Assembly (NCBI RefSeq): GCF_006715725.1
Contig: NZ_VFNU01000001.1
Location: 4,278,001-4,342,000, forward strand
Direction: 5' to 3'
Length of the DNA stretch: 64,000 nucleotides
Source of the DNA: Nocardioides sp. SLBN-35
GTDB lineage: Bacteria; Actinomycetota; Actinomycetes; Propionibacteriales; Nocardioidaceae
A program made the translations under genes and the position numbers. Positions 50,593 through 59,472 of the stretch are shown piece after piece. The notes under the pieces are model-generated. The model saw nothing but the letters and a program-made list of their open reading frames with translations, made no database searches and was not told where the DNA came from. The first letter of the stretch is position 1. The number at the start of each line of letters is the position of its first letter.

Positions 50593-52017
50593 CGGACGTC
50601 CCGTGCTCTTCGTCGCCTGTCCCTCGCCGTCACCGCCGTCGGTGTCGCCACCCTCTCGCTGGCCTTCCCCGACGCCGCGCCGGCCGAGCCCGGGCGGTCG
50701 GCGGCGGTCGCCGCCCTCCCGGCCGCTCCGACCTCGCTCCCGCAGCGGGCGCCCGGCCTGCGCGACGTGATGTGGGTCGGCAACAACTGGGCCGGAACGG
50801 CGAGCGTCGTCGACGCGCACGACTTCACGGTGCTCAAGCGCGGCGTGGACCTGGTCCCCGACAAGGCGCAGGAGCTCGCCGACATCCGCACCAACCCGGT
50901 GGACCTGGCGTACTTCCTGCTCATCCGGTACGGCCCCGGCGAGGGCCACGACCAGTTCGTCGACGACATGTTCACCACGCTCGACGGGCGCTACCTCGCG
51001 GTGTCGCGGCCCAGCTTCGCCGACGTCGTGTGGATCGACATCGCCAAGGCCACCGCCGGCGAGCCGGACTCGATCGTGCGTGAGCAGTCGATGGACGGCA
51101 ACCGCAGCGACCACATGGCGCTCTCGCGCGACGGCCGGCGGCTGCTGGTCTCGGACTCGACCAAGCGCCAGGTGATCGAGTACTCGATGGTCGACGAGAC
51201 GCTCACCGACGGCACCGTCGTGAAGATGGGCGACCGGATGCGGACCTTCCCGTCCGGGGAGACCCCGCACGAGAGCAACTACACCCGGGACGGGCAGCGG
51301 ATCTTCCACGCCTCGATCGGCCTGGTCTACACGCCCGGGGACATCCCGCTGCTCGACGCCCTCAAGGGCGACCGGTGGTTCCAGGTCGTGCGCAACTCCG
51401 ACTTCTCGGTCCTCCAGCGCTGGGGCATCGGCCGCGAGCTCGCCGAGGCCGGGTACCCGAACATGAGCAGCGCCGTACGCCCGATGGCTGTCTCCCCCGA
51501 CGAGCGCTACGTCTACTTCCAGGTGTCCTTCTTCCACGGCTTCGTCGAGTTCGACACCCAGGCGCCCGACCTCAACGGCAAGGTCGACTACACGCTCGGC
51601 GGCGTCCCCGAGCCACGAGCCGGCGCGGTCACCCGATTGATCCCGCTGCCCAACCGGGTGCCGAACATGCTGCGCGAGCAGTACGTCAACGACTCGGCCC
51701 ACCACGGCCTGTCGATCAACGCGGACGGCGACACGCTCTGCGTCGCCGGCACCATGGACGACTACGCCGCGCTGGTCGACCGGACGTCGGGCAGATACAC
51801 GATCTTCGACGAGACGACCACCGGCCACACCTACCTCAAGCCGTACTGGACCACCGAGGGCCTCGACGACACCTGCTGGATCTCGCTGTCGGGCAGCGAC
51901 GCCGTCGCGGTCATCGACACGAACACCGGACAGGAGCTCGCCTACCGGGAGGTCGGCGACCACCCGCAGCGGGTGCGTCACGGGTACGTCCCGGAAGGCC
52001 TCGTCGCGACCTGGTGA
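50590..52017 (+). CDS. Secreted YVTN-type beta-propeller protein
   Basis: 475 residues: signal peptide (RRLSLAVTAVGVATLSLA, cut near residue 29), then repeated blades such as GTASVVDAHDFTVLKRG, MALSRDGRRLLVSD, AVSPDERYVYFQ and DAVAVIDTNTGQELAY, a WD/YVTN-like propeller. No catalytic residues are evident. The ATG is buried in the inverted repeat that starts at the preceding stop. Function unknown. Confidence 0.75.
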   Translation: MRTSRALRRLSLAVTAVGVATLSLAFPDAAPAEPGRSAAVAALPAAPTSLPQRAPGLRDVMWVGNNWAGTASVVDAHDFTVLKRGVDLVPDKAQELADIRTNPVDLAYFLLIRYGPGEGHDQFVDDMFTTLDGRYLAVSRPSFADVVWIDIAKATAGEPDSIVREQSMDGNRSDHMALSRDGRRLLVSDSTKRQVIEYSMVDETLTDGTVVKMGDRMRTFPSGETPHESNYTRDGQRIFHASIGLVYTPGDIPLLDALKGDRWFQVVRNSDFSVLQRWGIGRELAEAGYPNMSSAVRPMAVSPDERYVYFQVSFFHGFVEFDTQAPDLNGKVDYTLGGVPEPRAGAVTRLIPLPNRVPNMLREQYVNDSAHHGLSINADGDTLCVAGTMDDYAALVDRTSGRYTIFDETTTGHTYLKPYWTTEGLDDTCWISLSGSDAVAVIDTNTGQELAYREVGDHPQRVRHGYVPEGLVATW

Positions 52018-52033
52018 TGAGTAGGCTCGCGCC

Positions 52034-52855
52034 GTGACCGAGTCCACACCGTACGCCCTGGCCGAAGAGGCCGCCGCCCGTCTCGCCGAGCTCACGGGCG
52101 TGGCCCGTCACGACGTCGCGCTCGTGCTCGGCTCCGGCTGGCTGCCGGCCGCCGAGGCGCTCGACCCGACCGGAGAGAACACCACCGAGATCTCCGTGAC
52201 GGACCTGCCGGGCTTCGGCGCCTCCGCGGTCGCCGGCCACTCGGGCAAGATCCGCTCGATCCGGCTCCCCGGCGCCGATGGCGACCGCCACCTGCTCGCC
52301 TTCCTCAGTCGCACCCACTACTACGAGGGCAAGGGCGTCGCCGCCGTCGTCCACGGCGTGCGTACGGCGGCCGCCGCCGGCTGCCGCGCGATCGTGCTCA
52401 CCAACGGGTGCGGCGGGCTCAAGGAGACCTGGACGCCCGGCACCCCGGTGCTGATCAGCGACCACATCAACCTGACCGGGCAGTCGCCGATCGTCGGCGC
52501 CAACTTCGTCGACCTCACCGACCTCTACTCCACGCGGCTGCGCGAGCTGTGCCGCTCGGTCGAGCCGAGCCTCGACGAGGGCGTCTACGTCCAGTTCACC
52601 GGGCCCCACTACGAGACCCCGGCCGAGGTGCGGATGGCCGGGATCCTCGGCGGCCACCTGGTCGGCATGAGCACCACGCTCGAGGCGATCGCCGCCCGCG
52701 AGGCCGGCATGGAGATCCTCGGCATCAGCCTGGTCACCAACCTGGCCGCCGGACTCAGCGGCGAGCCGCTCGACCACGCCGAGGTGCTCGAGGCCGGCCG
52801 CAACGCGGCCACCCGGATGGGCGCGCTGCTCGGCGACATCGTCCCGCGCATCTGA
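52034..52855 (+). CDS. Purine-nucleoside phosphorylase
   Basis: 273-residue class II (trimeric) PNP, cleaving purine nucleosides with phosphate for salvage. LVLGSGWLP (phosphate loop), RTHYYEGKG, TNGCGGLKETWTPG, TGPHYETPAEVRM and LVTNLAAGLSGEPL (Asn of base recognition) are the conserved motifs. TAGGCT (52022-52027) ends six bases before the GTG. The DUF2332 gene follows 11 bases later. Confidence 0.92.
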   Translation: MTESTPYALAEEAAARLAELTGVARHDVALVLGSGWLPAAEALDPTGENTTEISVTDLPGFGASAVAGHSGKIRSIRLPGADGDRHLLAFLSRTHYYEGKGVAAVVHGVRTAAAAGCRAIVLTNGCGGLKETWTPGTPVLISDHINLTGQSPIVGANFVDLTDLYSTRLRELCRSVEPSLDEGVYVQFTGPHYETPAEVRMAGILGGHLVGMSTTLEAIAAREAGMEILGISLVTNLAAGLSGEPLDHAEVLEAGRNAATRMGALLGDIVPRI

Positions 52856-52866
52856 GGTCCGCGGCC

Positions 52867-53841
52867 GTGGAGCCGTACGCCGAGGTCGAGGAGTCCTACC
52901 GCGCCTTCGCCGCCGAGGCGACGGACTCACCTACCTTCGCTGCGTGGGCGGCCGCGGTCGCCGACGATGCGGAGGTCGTCTCCTGGATCCGGACCCTGCC
53001 GGCGGTGAAGCAGCAGCCCAACCTGGTGTTCGCCGCCGCCCGGCACCACGGCGTGCCCGCGCCGGGGCCCTACGCCGGCCTGCGGGCCGCGCTGCTCGAG
53101 GACACCGGTCCGCTCCGCGCCACCATCCTGGCCCGGGCGACGCAGACCAACGAGGTCGGCCGGCTGGCGACGCTGGTGCCCGCGTTCGGCTCCTTCGCCG
53201 GACCGCTGGCGCTGCTCGAGGTGGGCGCGTCCGCGGGGCTGTGCCTGTACCCGGACCGCTGGGGCTACAGCTGGTCGACGGACGACGGTCCCGTGCTGCT
53301 GGGCGAGGAACCGCGGCTGCCCTGCCGGGTGAAGGGAGCCGCTCCCCTGCCGACCGTGCTGCCCGAGATTGCCTGGCGCGGCGGCATCGACCTCCACCCG
53401 CTCGACGTCAGCGACCACGACGACATGGCCTGGCTGGAGACCCTGGTCTGGCCCGAGCAGGACGAGCGGCGGGCGCGGCTGGAGCGGGCGATCCAGGTCG
53501 CCCGGACCGACCCACCGAGGGTGGTCGCGGGTGACCTGGTGGAGGAGCTGCCGGAGATGGTGGAGCGCGCGTCGGCGTACGGCACGGTCGTGGTGTTCCA
53601 CAGCGCCGTCATCGTCTACCTGCCGCCACCGCGCCGACTCGAGTTCGACGCGCTGATGCGCGACCTCGTCGGCTCCGGCGCGTGCCACTGGGTGAGCAAC
53701 GAGGGCAAGCAGGTGCTGCCCTCCGTGACCGCCACCGGCCCGCCGATCCCGGACGAGCACCCCACGTTCGTGCTCGGGGTCGACGGGCGGATGGTCGCGC
53801 AGACACACGGTCACGGGCGAGGGCTGCGCTGGACGGCGTGA
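52867..53841 (+). CDS. DUF2332 family protein
   Basis: 324 residues matching DUF2332: a helical N-terminus, LLEVGASAGLCLYPDRWGY near residue 120 (a glycine loop like a methyltransferase motif I) and VVVFHSAVIVYLPPP and CHWVSNEGK later. SAM-binding is suggested by the EVGASAGL loop but not proven. GTG start, same operon as purine-nucleoside phosphorylase. Confidence 0.82.
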   Translation: MEPYAEVEESYRAFAAEATDSPTFAAWAAAVADDAEVVSWIRTLPAVKQQPNLVFAAARHHGVPAPGPYAGLRAALLEDTGPLRATILARATQTNEVGRLATLVPAFGSFAGPLALLEVGASAGLCLYPDRWGYSWSTDDGPVLLGEEPRLPCRVKGAAPLPTVLPEIAWRGGIDLHPLDVSDHDDMAWLETLVWPEQDERRARLERAIQVARTDPPRVVAGDLVEELPEMVERASAYGTVVVFHSAVIVYLPPPRRLEFDALMRDLVGSGACHWVSNEGKQVLPSVTATGPPIPDEHPTFVLGVDGRMVAQTHGHGRGLRWTA

Positions 53842-53912
53842 CCCTGTGGATGACCGGCCCGGTTTGTCGTAGGTCTCCTGCACGCTGGTCGGCATGGAGA
53901 CAAGGAGGCACC

Positions 53913-54497
53913 ATGGGAGCCATGACCATCGTCCGGCCGCCGACCACGAAGCTCGGCGACGTGATCGTGCGCGAGGGGCCGATCACGGTCGCGGAGCGCG
54001 ACGCGATCCCCGACAACGGCTACCGGCATGAGCTGCTTGACGGGGTCCTGCTGATGTCCCCGTCCCCGCGCCCGCGACACCAGGTCATCGTCGGTGAGCT
54101 GTTCGTCCTGCTCCGAGCAGCGGCGCCTCGAGACCTGAAGGTGTTCGGCGCACCGATCGACGTGCGCCTGGGTGACCGGTCGGTGCTCGAGCCCGACGTG
54201 CTGGTGACCCGGCGCTCCGACCTCACCGAGTCCGGCATCCACGTGCCGCCTCTCCTCGCGGTCGAGGTGCACTCCCCGTCGACGAAGGCCTACGACCTCG
54301 GCCCCAAGATGGAGATCCTCGCGGCTGCGGGCTGCCCGAGCTACTGGACCATCGACCCGAAGGAGCCCGAGCTGACCGTGTGGTCGCTGCGCGACGGCAG
54401 GTACGCCGAGACGGCCCGCGTGGCCGCCCAGGAGACCTGGACGGCCAGCGAGCCGTTCGCGGTGACGATCACACCGGTCGACCTGCTCGACCTCTGA
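53913..54497 (+). CDS. Uma2 family endonuclease-like protein (DUF820)
   Basis: 194 residues with the PD-(D/E)XK fold of the Uma2 group: YRHELLDGVLLMSPSP, LEPDVLVTRRSD (Asp) and PPLLAVEVHSPSTKAYDLGPK (Glu-x-x with following Lys). The core residues are in place, but no nuclease function has been firmly assigned to this family. AAGGAGG lies four bases before the ATG. It ends one base before the stop of the convergent permease gene. Confidence 0.8.
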   Translation: MGAMTIVRPPTTKLGDVIVREGPITVAERDAIPDNGYRHELLDGVLLMSPSPRPRHQVIVGELFVLLRAAAPRDLKVFGAPIDVRLGDRSVLEPDVLVTRRSDLTESGIHVPPLLAVEVHSPSTKAYDLGPKMEILAAAGCPSYWTIDPKEPELTVWSLRDGRYAETARVAAQETWTASEPFAVTITPVDLLDL

Positions 54498-55313
54498 TCA
54501 GCTCGCGCGGTTCATCCGCCGGACGCCGACCCACAGCCCGAACGCGGCGACGACCAGCGACGCGGCGAACCCGGCGAGGACGGTGTCTGCGGGGAACGAC
54601 CCGGCGAACAGGGCTCGCTCCGCGTCGACGATGTAGCTGAGCGGGTTGAGGTCGGAGGCGGTGCGCAGCCAAGCGGGGGCGCCGTCGAGCGGGAGCAGGA
54701 CGCCGGCAAGCAGCAGGAGCGGGAAGATCACGGTCTGCTGGACGGTCCAGAACACCCAGGCCTGCTCCTTCGCGGCGACCGCGAGGGCGAGGCTGAGGGC
54801 GCCGAGCCCCACGCTGAACGGGACCAGGACGAGCACGCCGACGACGACACCGCCGAGGTGCAGGTCGAAGCTGAACGGCGTCACGACCGCGACGATGATC
54901 AGCGTCTGCAGCAGGAGCGGGACCATCTCGCGCAGCGCCTTGCCGATGAGCAGCGACGAGCGGCGCACGGGCGAGACGAGGAGCCGCTCGAAGGAGCCGC
55001 TGATGATCTCCTCCGAGAGGTTGGCGCCGGTGAAGGAGGCGCTCATCAGGGCCGTCATCGACACGATGCCCGGGACGAACCACTGCAGCGCAGACCCGGT
55101 GGGGGTGTCGGGCAGCAGCGGCGCGAACAGGCCGAGGAAGACCAGCGGCTGCACCATCGCGAACAGCACCGACGCCGGCTGGCGCAGCACCGGCTGCAGC
55201 TCGCGGACCAGCACGTTGACGATGTCGGCGAGGATCCCGACCGGGCGCGACTCGACGCGGGTACGACGGACGGCCGGTGCCGGCGCGACCGTGGGGGCGA
55301 GGTCGATGCTCAT
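54498..55313 (-). CDS. ABC-2 type exporter permease (DrrB-like)
   Basis: 271 residues with six membrane segments of the ABC-2 family: FVPGIVSMTALMSASFTGANLSEE and RLLVSPVRRSSLLIGKALREMV (the coupling region) are typical. It pairs with the ATPase gene whose stop it overlaps by ATGA. DrrAB-like pairs export hydrophobic drugs or lipids; the substrate here is unknown. Confidence 0.87.
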   Translation of the reverse strand: MSIDLAPTVAPAPAVRRTRVESRPVGILADIVNVLVRELQPVLRQPASVLFAMVQPLVFLGLFAPLLPDTPTGSALQWFVPGIVSMTALMSASFTGANLSEEIISGSFERLLVSPVRRSSLLIGKALREMVPLLLQTLIIVAVVTPFSFDLHLGGVVVGVLVLVPFSVGLGALSLALAVAAKEQAWVFWTVQQTVIFPLLLLAGVLLPLDGAPAWLRTASDLNPLSYIVDAERALFAGSFPADTVLAGFAASLVVAAFGLWVGVRRMNRAS

Positions 55314-56341
55314 GCTGCTGCTCCTTCGGTGGAGGTGGAGGTGGAGGTCGAGGTGGTCTGGGAGGTCTCGCGCAGGCTGCGCCCGGTGAGGTCGAGGAAG
55401 ACGTCGTCGAGGGTCGGGCCGACCACCTCGATCCGGGCGACCGGGGTGCCGGCGGCGGCGAGGTCGGCGACCAGGCCGGGAGCGGCGTCGCGGCCGAAGG
55501 CGGCGCGGACCGCGACGTGGCTGCCGGTGACGGTGACCTGGGCGCCGTCGATCCGGTCGGCGCGGGTGGCCGCGGCACGGGCGTCGTCGGCGGTGGCGAA
55601 GTCCATGGCGACCAGGTCGCCGAGGGCGGACTTGAGGGCGGCGGCGCGGTCGTCGGCGATGACCTGGCCGTGGTCGATGACGATCACGCGACCGGCGAGG
55701 GCGTCGGCCTCCTCGAGGTAGTGCGTAGTGAGCACGATCGTGGTGCCGAGCTCGGTGTTGAGCCGGCGGACCTGCTCCTGCAGGTTGACCCGGTTCTGCG
55801 GGTCGAGGCCGGTCGACGGCTCGTCGAGGAACAGGATCGGCGGCTCCTGGACCAGGCCGATCGCGACGTCGAGGCGACGCCGCTGGCCGCCGGAGAGCTG
55901 GGCGACCGGGCGGTCGGCGTGCTCGGTGAGGTCGAACGCCTCGAGCAGCTCCTCGGTCCGGATCCGCGCGTCGCGCCGCGACAGACCGTGCGCGCGGGCC
56001 TGGCACATGATCTCGTCGCGGCCGCGGTACTGGTGGCCGGCGGCATTGCCCTGGCCGACGTACCCGATCGATCGGCGTACGGCGGCGCGGTCGCGGACCA
56101 CGTCGTGCCCCGCGACCGTGGCGGTCCCCGAGGTCGGCGCGATCAGCGTCGTGAGCATCCGCAGGGTGGTGGACTTGCCGGCGCCGTTGGGGCCGAGGAA
56201 GGCGACCAGCTCGCCGGCCGCCACCTCCAGGTCGAGCCCGCGGACGGCCTCGATCGTCTGCTTGTTGCGCGTGAAGTGGCGGGTGAGTCCGGCGGTGCGG
56301 ATCACCGGCCCGCTGGCCTGATGGGTCGTGTTCTTCTCCAT
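55310..56341 (-). CDS. ABC exporter ATP-binding protein (DrrA-like)
   Basis: 343 residues. Walker A GPNGAGKST near residue 52, Q-loop YVGQGN, signature LSGGQRRR near 153, Walker B ILFLDEPSTGLD, His of the switch in TTHYLEEAD; then the DUF4162-like C-terminal part of DrrA proteins. The extreme C-terminus is a Thr/Ser run (TSTSTSTST) from a GGTGGA-type microsatellite at about 55328-55358. TAGCGT (56349-56354, minus strand) ends seven bases before the ATG. Divergent WYL regulator at 56404. Confidence 0.9.
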   Translation of the reverse strand: MEKNTTHQASGPVIRTAGLTRHFTRNKQTIEAVRGLDLEVAAGELVAFLGPNGAGKSTTLRMLTTLIAPTSGTATVAGHDVVRDRAAVRRSIGYVGQGNAAGHQYRGRDEIMCQARAHGLSRRDARIRTEELLEAFDLTEHADRPVAQLSGGQRRRLDVAIGLVQEPPILFLDEPSTGLDPQNRVNLQEQVRRLNTELGTTIVLTTHYLEEADALAGRVIVIDHGQVIADDRAAALKSALGDLVAMDFATADDARAAATRADRIDGAQVTVTGSHVAVRAAFGRDAAPGLVADLAAAGTPVARIEVVGPTLDDVFLDLTGRSLRETSQTTSTSTSTSTEGAAA

Positions 56342-56403
56342 GACCACCACGCTAGGGAGCATTCCGGTCAGGTTCCGTCCTGATTACTGACTATCTTGGA
56401 AAC

Positions 56404-57345
56404 ATGTCCACCTCAGCCCGGATGCTGCGCCTCCTCTCCCTGCTGCAGACCCACCGGTTCTGGTCCGGCGGCGACCTCGCCGAGCGCCTCGAGGTCAGCG
56501 ACCGGACCCTGCGCCGCGACGTCGAGCGGCTGCGCGACCTGGGGTACGACGTCGACGCGGTCCGCGGGGCGGCCGGCGGCTACCAGCTGCGTGCCGGCGG
56601 GGCGATGGCCCCGCTGCTGCTCGACGACGACGAGGCGGTCGCCGTCGCGGTCGGGCTGCGGGCTGCGGCCAACGGCGGCGTCCCGGGGTTCGAGGACACC
56701 ACCCTGCAGGCATTGACCAAGGTGATCGCGCTGATGCCGCCGCGGCTGCGCCGCCGGATGGGCGCGCTGCAGACCCAGACCGAGGGCCTGCCGTGGTCGG
56801 GCGGCCCGCCGCTCGACCCGACGGTGCTGACGACGCTGGCCCAGGCCTGCCGCGACGACGAGGTGGTCACCTTCGCCTACACCGCGTACGACGGCACGAG
56901 CACCACCCGCCGCGTCGAGCCTCACCGGCTGGTCAACCTCGGCCGCCGCTGGTACCTGGTCGCCCACGACCGCGAGCGACAGGACTGGCGCTCGTTCCGC
57001 GTCGACCGGCTGGCCGATGTACCGGCGACGACCGGACAGCGGTTCCGCCCTCGCGAGATCCCCGGCGGCGACGCGGCGCAGTACGTCAGCCGCGGCCTGC
57101 GCAACCGGCCGCAGCGCCACCACGTGCGGATCGTCGTCCAGGCGCCGGCCGCCGAGGTCGACGCGGTGATGGGGCGCTGGGGCGAGGTCGAGCCGCTGGG
57201 CGCGGCCACCTGCCGGATGACGATGAACACCGACACCCTGGACTGGCCGGTGCTCGTGCTGGCCAACCTCGACCACGACTTCGAGGTCGAGGAGCCGGCC
57301 GAGCTCAACGCGCTGATCACGCGGCTGGCAGCACGGGTCCACTAG
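56404..57345 (+). CDS. WYL domain transcriptional regulator
   Basis: 313 residues: HTH_11 domain (about residues 5-62; LAERLEVSDRTLRRDVERL), linker LLLDDDEAVAVAVGLRAA and WYL domain (RRVEPHRLVNLGRRWYLVAHD near 175) followed by a WCX-like end. It shares its architecture with the WYL protein at 3247-4206. It is divergent from the ABC exporter, so it probably represses or activates it. TATCTT ends six bases before the ATG. A TCAGG/CCTGA repeat (56368-56383) in the intergenic region is a weak operator candidate. Confidence 0.88.
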   Translation: MSTSARMLRLLSLLQTHRFWSGGDLAERLEVSDRTLRRDVERLRDLGYDVDAVRGAAGGYQLRAGGAMAPLLLDDDEAVAVAVGLRAAANGGVPGFEDTTLQALTKVIALMPPRLRRRMGALQTQTEGLPWSGGPPLDPTVLTTLAQACRDDEVVTFAYTAYDGTSTTRRVEPHRLVNLGRRWYLVAHDRERQDWRSFRVDRLADVPATTGQRFRPREIPGGDAAQYVSRGLRNRPQRHHVRIVVQAPAAEVDAVMGRWGEVEPLGAATCRMTMNTDTLDWPVLVLANLDHDFEVEEPAELNALITRLAARVH

Positions 57346-57355
57346 TCTTCCGGGC

Positions 57356-57922
57356 GTGCCTCGCATCCTCGGAGAGTCGCTGAGCGACCACCGCGAGCTG
57401 GTCCAGCGCCGCGTGTTCGACGCCTTCGCGGAGCTGATGGGCGAGGGCAGCTTCGACGCCGTCACGATGGCGGCGATCGCCGAGCGCGCGGGGATCGGGC
57501 GGACCTCGATCTACCACCACTTCCACGACAAGGAAGCCGTGCTGGTCGCCTTCGCGACCCACGAGACCGACGCCTACACGACCGACCTGCGATCCGCGCT
57601 CGACGCCGTCGCGGAGCCGGCCGACCAGCTGCGGACCTACGTCCGCCACCACCTCGCCGCGGGCGAGAAGTTCCACATGGGCCTGGGCCCGTCGCTGTAC
57701 GGCGTCCTGTCCCCCGCCGCCCGGCTCGAGATACGCGAGCACGTCGTCGCGGTCGAGGACGTGCTGCGCGCCATCCTGGAGCGCGGCCGGGCCGACGGCA
57801 CCTTCAGGTACGACGACGCCGACGCCACACTCTCCCTGGTCCACGCGTGCCTCAGCCCCCGGCACCTGCCGTCCGCCGCGATCGAGTCGTTCGTGCTGCG
57901 GGCGGTGGGGGTCGAGGCTTGA
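57356..57922 (+). CDS. TetR family regulator
   Basis: 188 residues, TetR helix-turn-helix near residues 35-60 (TMAAIAERAGIGRTSIYHHF) and a helical ligand domain. TAGTCT (57343-57348) ends seven bases before the GTG, overlapping the stop of the WYL gene, so it has its own promoter although it follows the WYL gene by 10 bases. It may add control to the exporter locus; no operator partner is evident. Confidence 0.87.
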   Translation: MPRILGESLSDHRELVQRRVFDAFAELMGEGSFDAVTMAAIAERAGIGRTSIYHHFHDKEAVLVAFATHETDAYTTDLRSALDAVAEPADQLRTYVRHHLAAGEKFHMGLGPSLYGVLSPAARLEIREHVVAVEDVLRAILERGRADGTFRYDDADATLSLVHACLSPRHLPSAAIESFVLRAVGVEA

Positions 57923-58012
57923 GTACCTGGTCATTCGCCGCCCGCGGGCTGCGGTCCACGCGGGGTCGAAAACCCCTAGAAACAAGGAGAAACTCCTCGC
58001 AGACCATAGGAT

Positions 58013-58035
58013 TCGAACATATGTGCGAGTAGAAT
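58013..58035 (+). promoter_or_regulatory. LexA-type SOS box and -10 box of second DUF222 gene
   Basis: TCGAAC-ATAT-GTGCGA at 58013-58028 matches the actinobacterial LexA consensus TCGAAC-N4-GTTCGA with one change. The -10 box TAGAAT (58030-58035) follows directly, six bases before the ATG, so LexA would block RNA polymerase. Confidence 0.7.
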
Positions 58036-58041
58036 GGGTGC

Positions 58042-59472
58042 ATGATCTCGGACCTCTCGGATGGCACGCTGGAGCGGCTGCTCCACGCGGCCGAGGACGG
58101 CGTCCGGGATCGGCGGAAGGCCGAGGTCCGACAGCTCGAGCTGCTGCTCGCGTGGGCCGACCTCCACTCCGGTGATCCGCAGGCCGAGCCCGGCGCGGTC
58201 CCGGTCCGGTTCGGTGGTCCGCGGCTCATCTCGCTGGGTGGGGACGGGACCCCGGAGGTCGCCGACCTCGCACTGGTGGAGATGGCGATCGCCCGTCACG
58301 AGCACGTGCTCTCGACCCGCGGCGCCCTGGCCGACGCGTTCGACCTGCGCCACCGCCTCCCGCAGACCTGGGCCGGCGTCCGTGAGGGACACTGCGAGGC
58401 GTGGGTGGTGCGTCGGGTCGCACGGATGTCCCGCACCCTCGACCGCCACCAGATCAGGATCGTGGATGAGGCCGTCGCTGCCGCGTTGGATCAGGCACCC
58501 AGCCGGATCCTCGCCATCGCGGAGGCCAAGGTGATCGAGGCCGACCCGGTCGCTCACCAGGCCCGGATCGACAAGAACCAGGCCCAGAAGGGTGTCTGGT
58601 ACCCCAAGCCCCGCCCGGGCTCCCAGGTCGACCACACCGACAACGCCGACAACACGGCCGGCGTGGGGACGGTGTTCGCCCGGCTCGACGAAGCCGACGC
58701 CCTGGCCCACCAGGAGGCGGTCGAGGACCTCGCTGCCGCTCTGGCCGAGCACGCCGACGTGCCCGAGGGTGCCGAGCCACTGTCGATGGATCACTGGCGG
58801 GCCGAGGCGTTCGCGATGCTCGCCGACCCCGCTGCCGTGCTCGCGTTCCTGAACGGCATCAACGACACCTCGGAGGTCGAGGAGGTTGCGCAGCAACCGT
58901 CACGACACCCCCGCAACCCGACCGCCGAACTCATCGTCCACATCTCCCTCACCGACACCGGCGCCCTCGGTCCCCTCGCCCGCGTCGAGGGCCTCGGACC
59001 TCGGCTCCTCACCCAGGTGAGCGACCTCCTGGGTCGCCACACGACCATCACCGTGCAGCCCGTCATCGACCTGCACACCGGCCGCTCGGTCAACGGCTAC
59101 GAGCACCCCACCGACGTCAAGCACCGCACCCAGCTGAGGACCGTCGGAGACGTGTTCCCCCACGCCACCGGCCTCTTCAACAGAAACGGCCGGCCACCCG
59201 ACCACGACCACACCATCGCCTACGACAAGCACGGACCACCCGGCCAGACCGGCGACCACAACGACACCCCACTCACCCGACACCACCACCGAGCCAAGAC
59301 CCACGTGCCCGGATACACGGTGATGCAGCTCGGACCCGACAGATGGATCTGGGGCACGCCCCACGGCCTCTACCGCCTCGTCACCGGCGGCGGCACCCGA
59401 CCCATCACCCAGGCCGAGTACCAGGTGCACGCCCACCAGGCCGTCACGCTCGCCTGCGACCTCGCCGCCTGA
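58042..59472 (+). CDS. DUF222 / 13E12-family HNH protein, cysteine-free subtype
   Basis: 476 residues. The DUF222 region fills most of the protein; the C-terminal HNH part is PPDHDHTIAYDKH (near residue 386) with N and RHHHRAKTH kept. Every zinc-ribbon Cys of the relative at 7967-9268 is replaced, so the fold must hold without zinc. A REP-like unit (58871-58911) is inside the gene and encodes SEVEEVAQQPSRHP near residues 276-290, an insert with no counterpart in the other protein. Leaderless promoter with a LexA-type box. A 17-bp hairpin starts in its last codons. Confidence 0.85.
   Translation: MISDLSDGTLERLLHAAEDGVRDRRKAEVRQLELLLAWADLHSGDPQAEPGAVPVRFGGPRLISLGGDGTPEVADLALVEMAIARHEHVLSTRGALADAFDLRHRLPQTWAGVREGHCEAWVVRRVARMSRTLDRHQIRIVDEAVAAALDQAPSRILAIAEAKVIEADPVAHQARIDKNQAQKGVWYPKPRPGSQVDHTDNADNTAGVGTVFARLDEADALAHQEAVEDLAAALAEHADVPEGAEPLSMDHWRAEAFAMLADPAAVLAFLNGINDTSEVEEVAQQPSRHPRNPTAELIVHISLTDTGALGPLARVEGLGPRLLTQVSDLLGRHTTITVQPVIDLHTGRSVNGYEHPTDVKHRTQLRTVGDVFPHATGLFNRNGRPPDHDHTIAYDKHGPPGQTGDHNDTPLTRHHHRAKTHVPGYTVMQLGPDRWIWGTPHGLYRLVTGGGTRPITQAEYQVHAHQAVTLACDLAA
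58871..58911 (+). repeat. REP-like unit inside DUF222 gene
   Basis: Matches the extended repeat unit at 7471-7511 at 36 of 41 positions. Two of the changes are paired: GGTCGC/GCGACC became GGTTGC/GCAACC, keeping the stem across GCA (58884-58898). The copy is in frame and free of stop codons. Confidence 0.75.

Noticed and set aside
50485..52095. Minus-strand frame over the beta-propeller gene
   Set aside because: The plus-strand protein has a signal peptide and blade repeats; the minus frame has neither motifs nor a start context.
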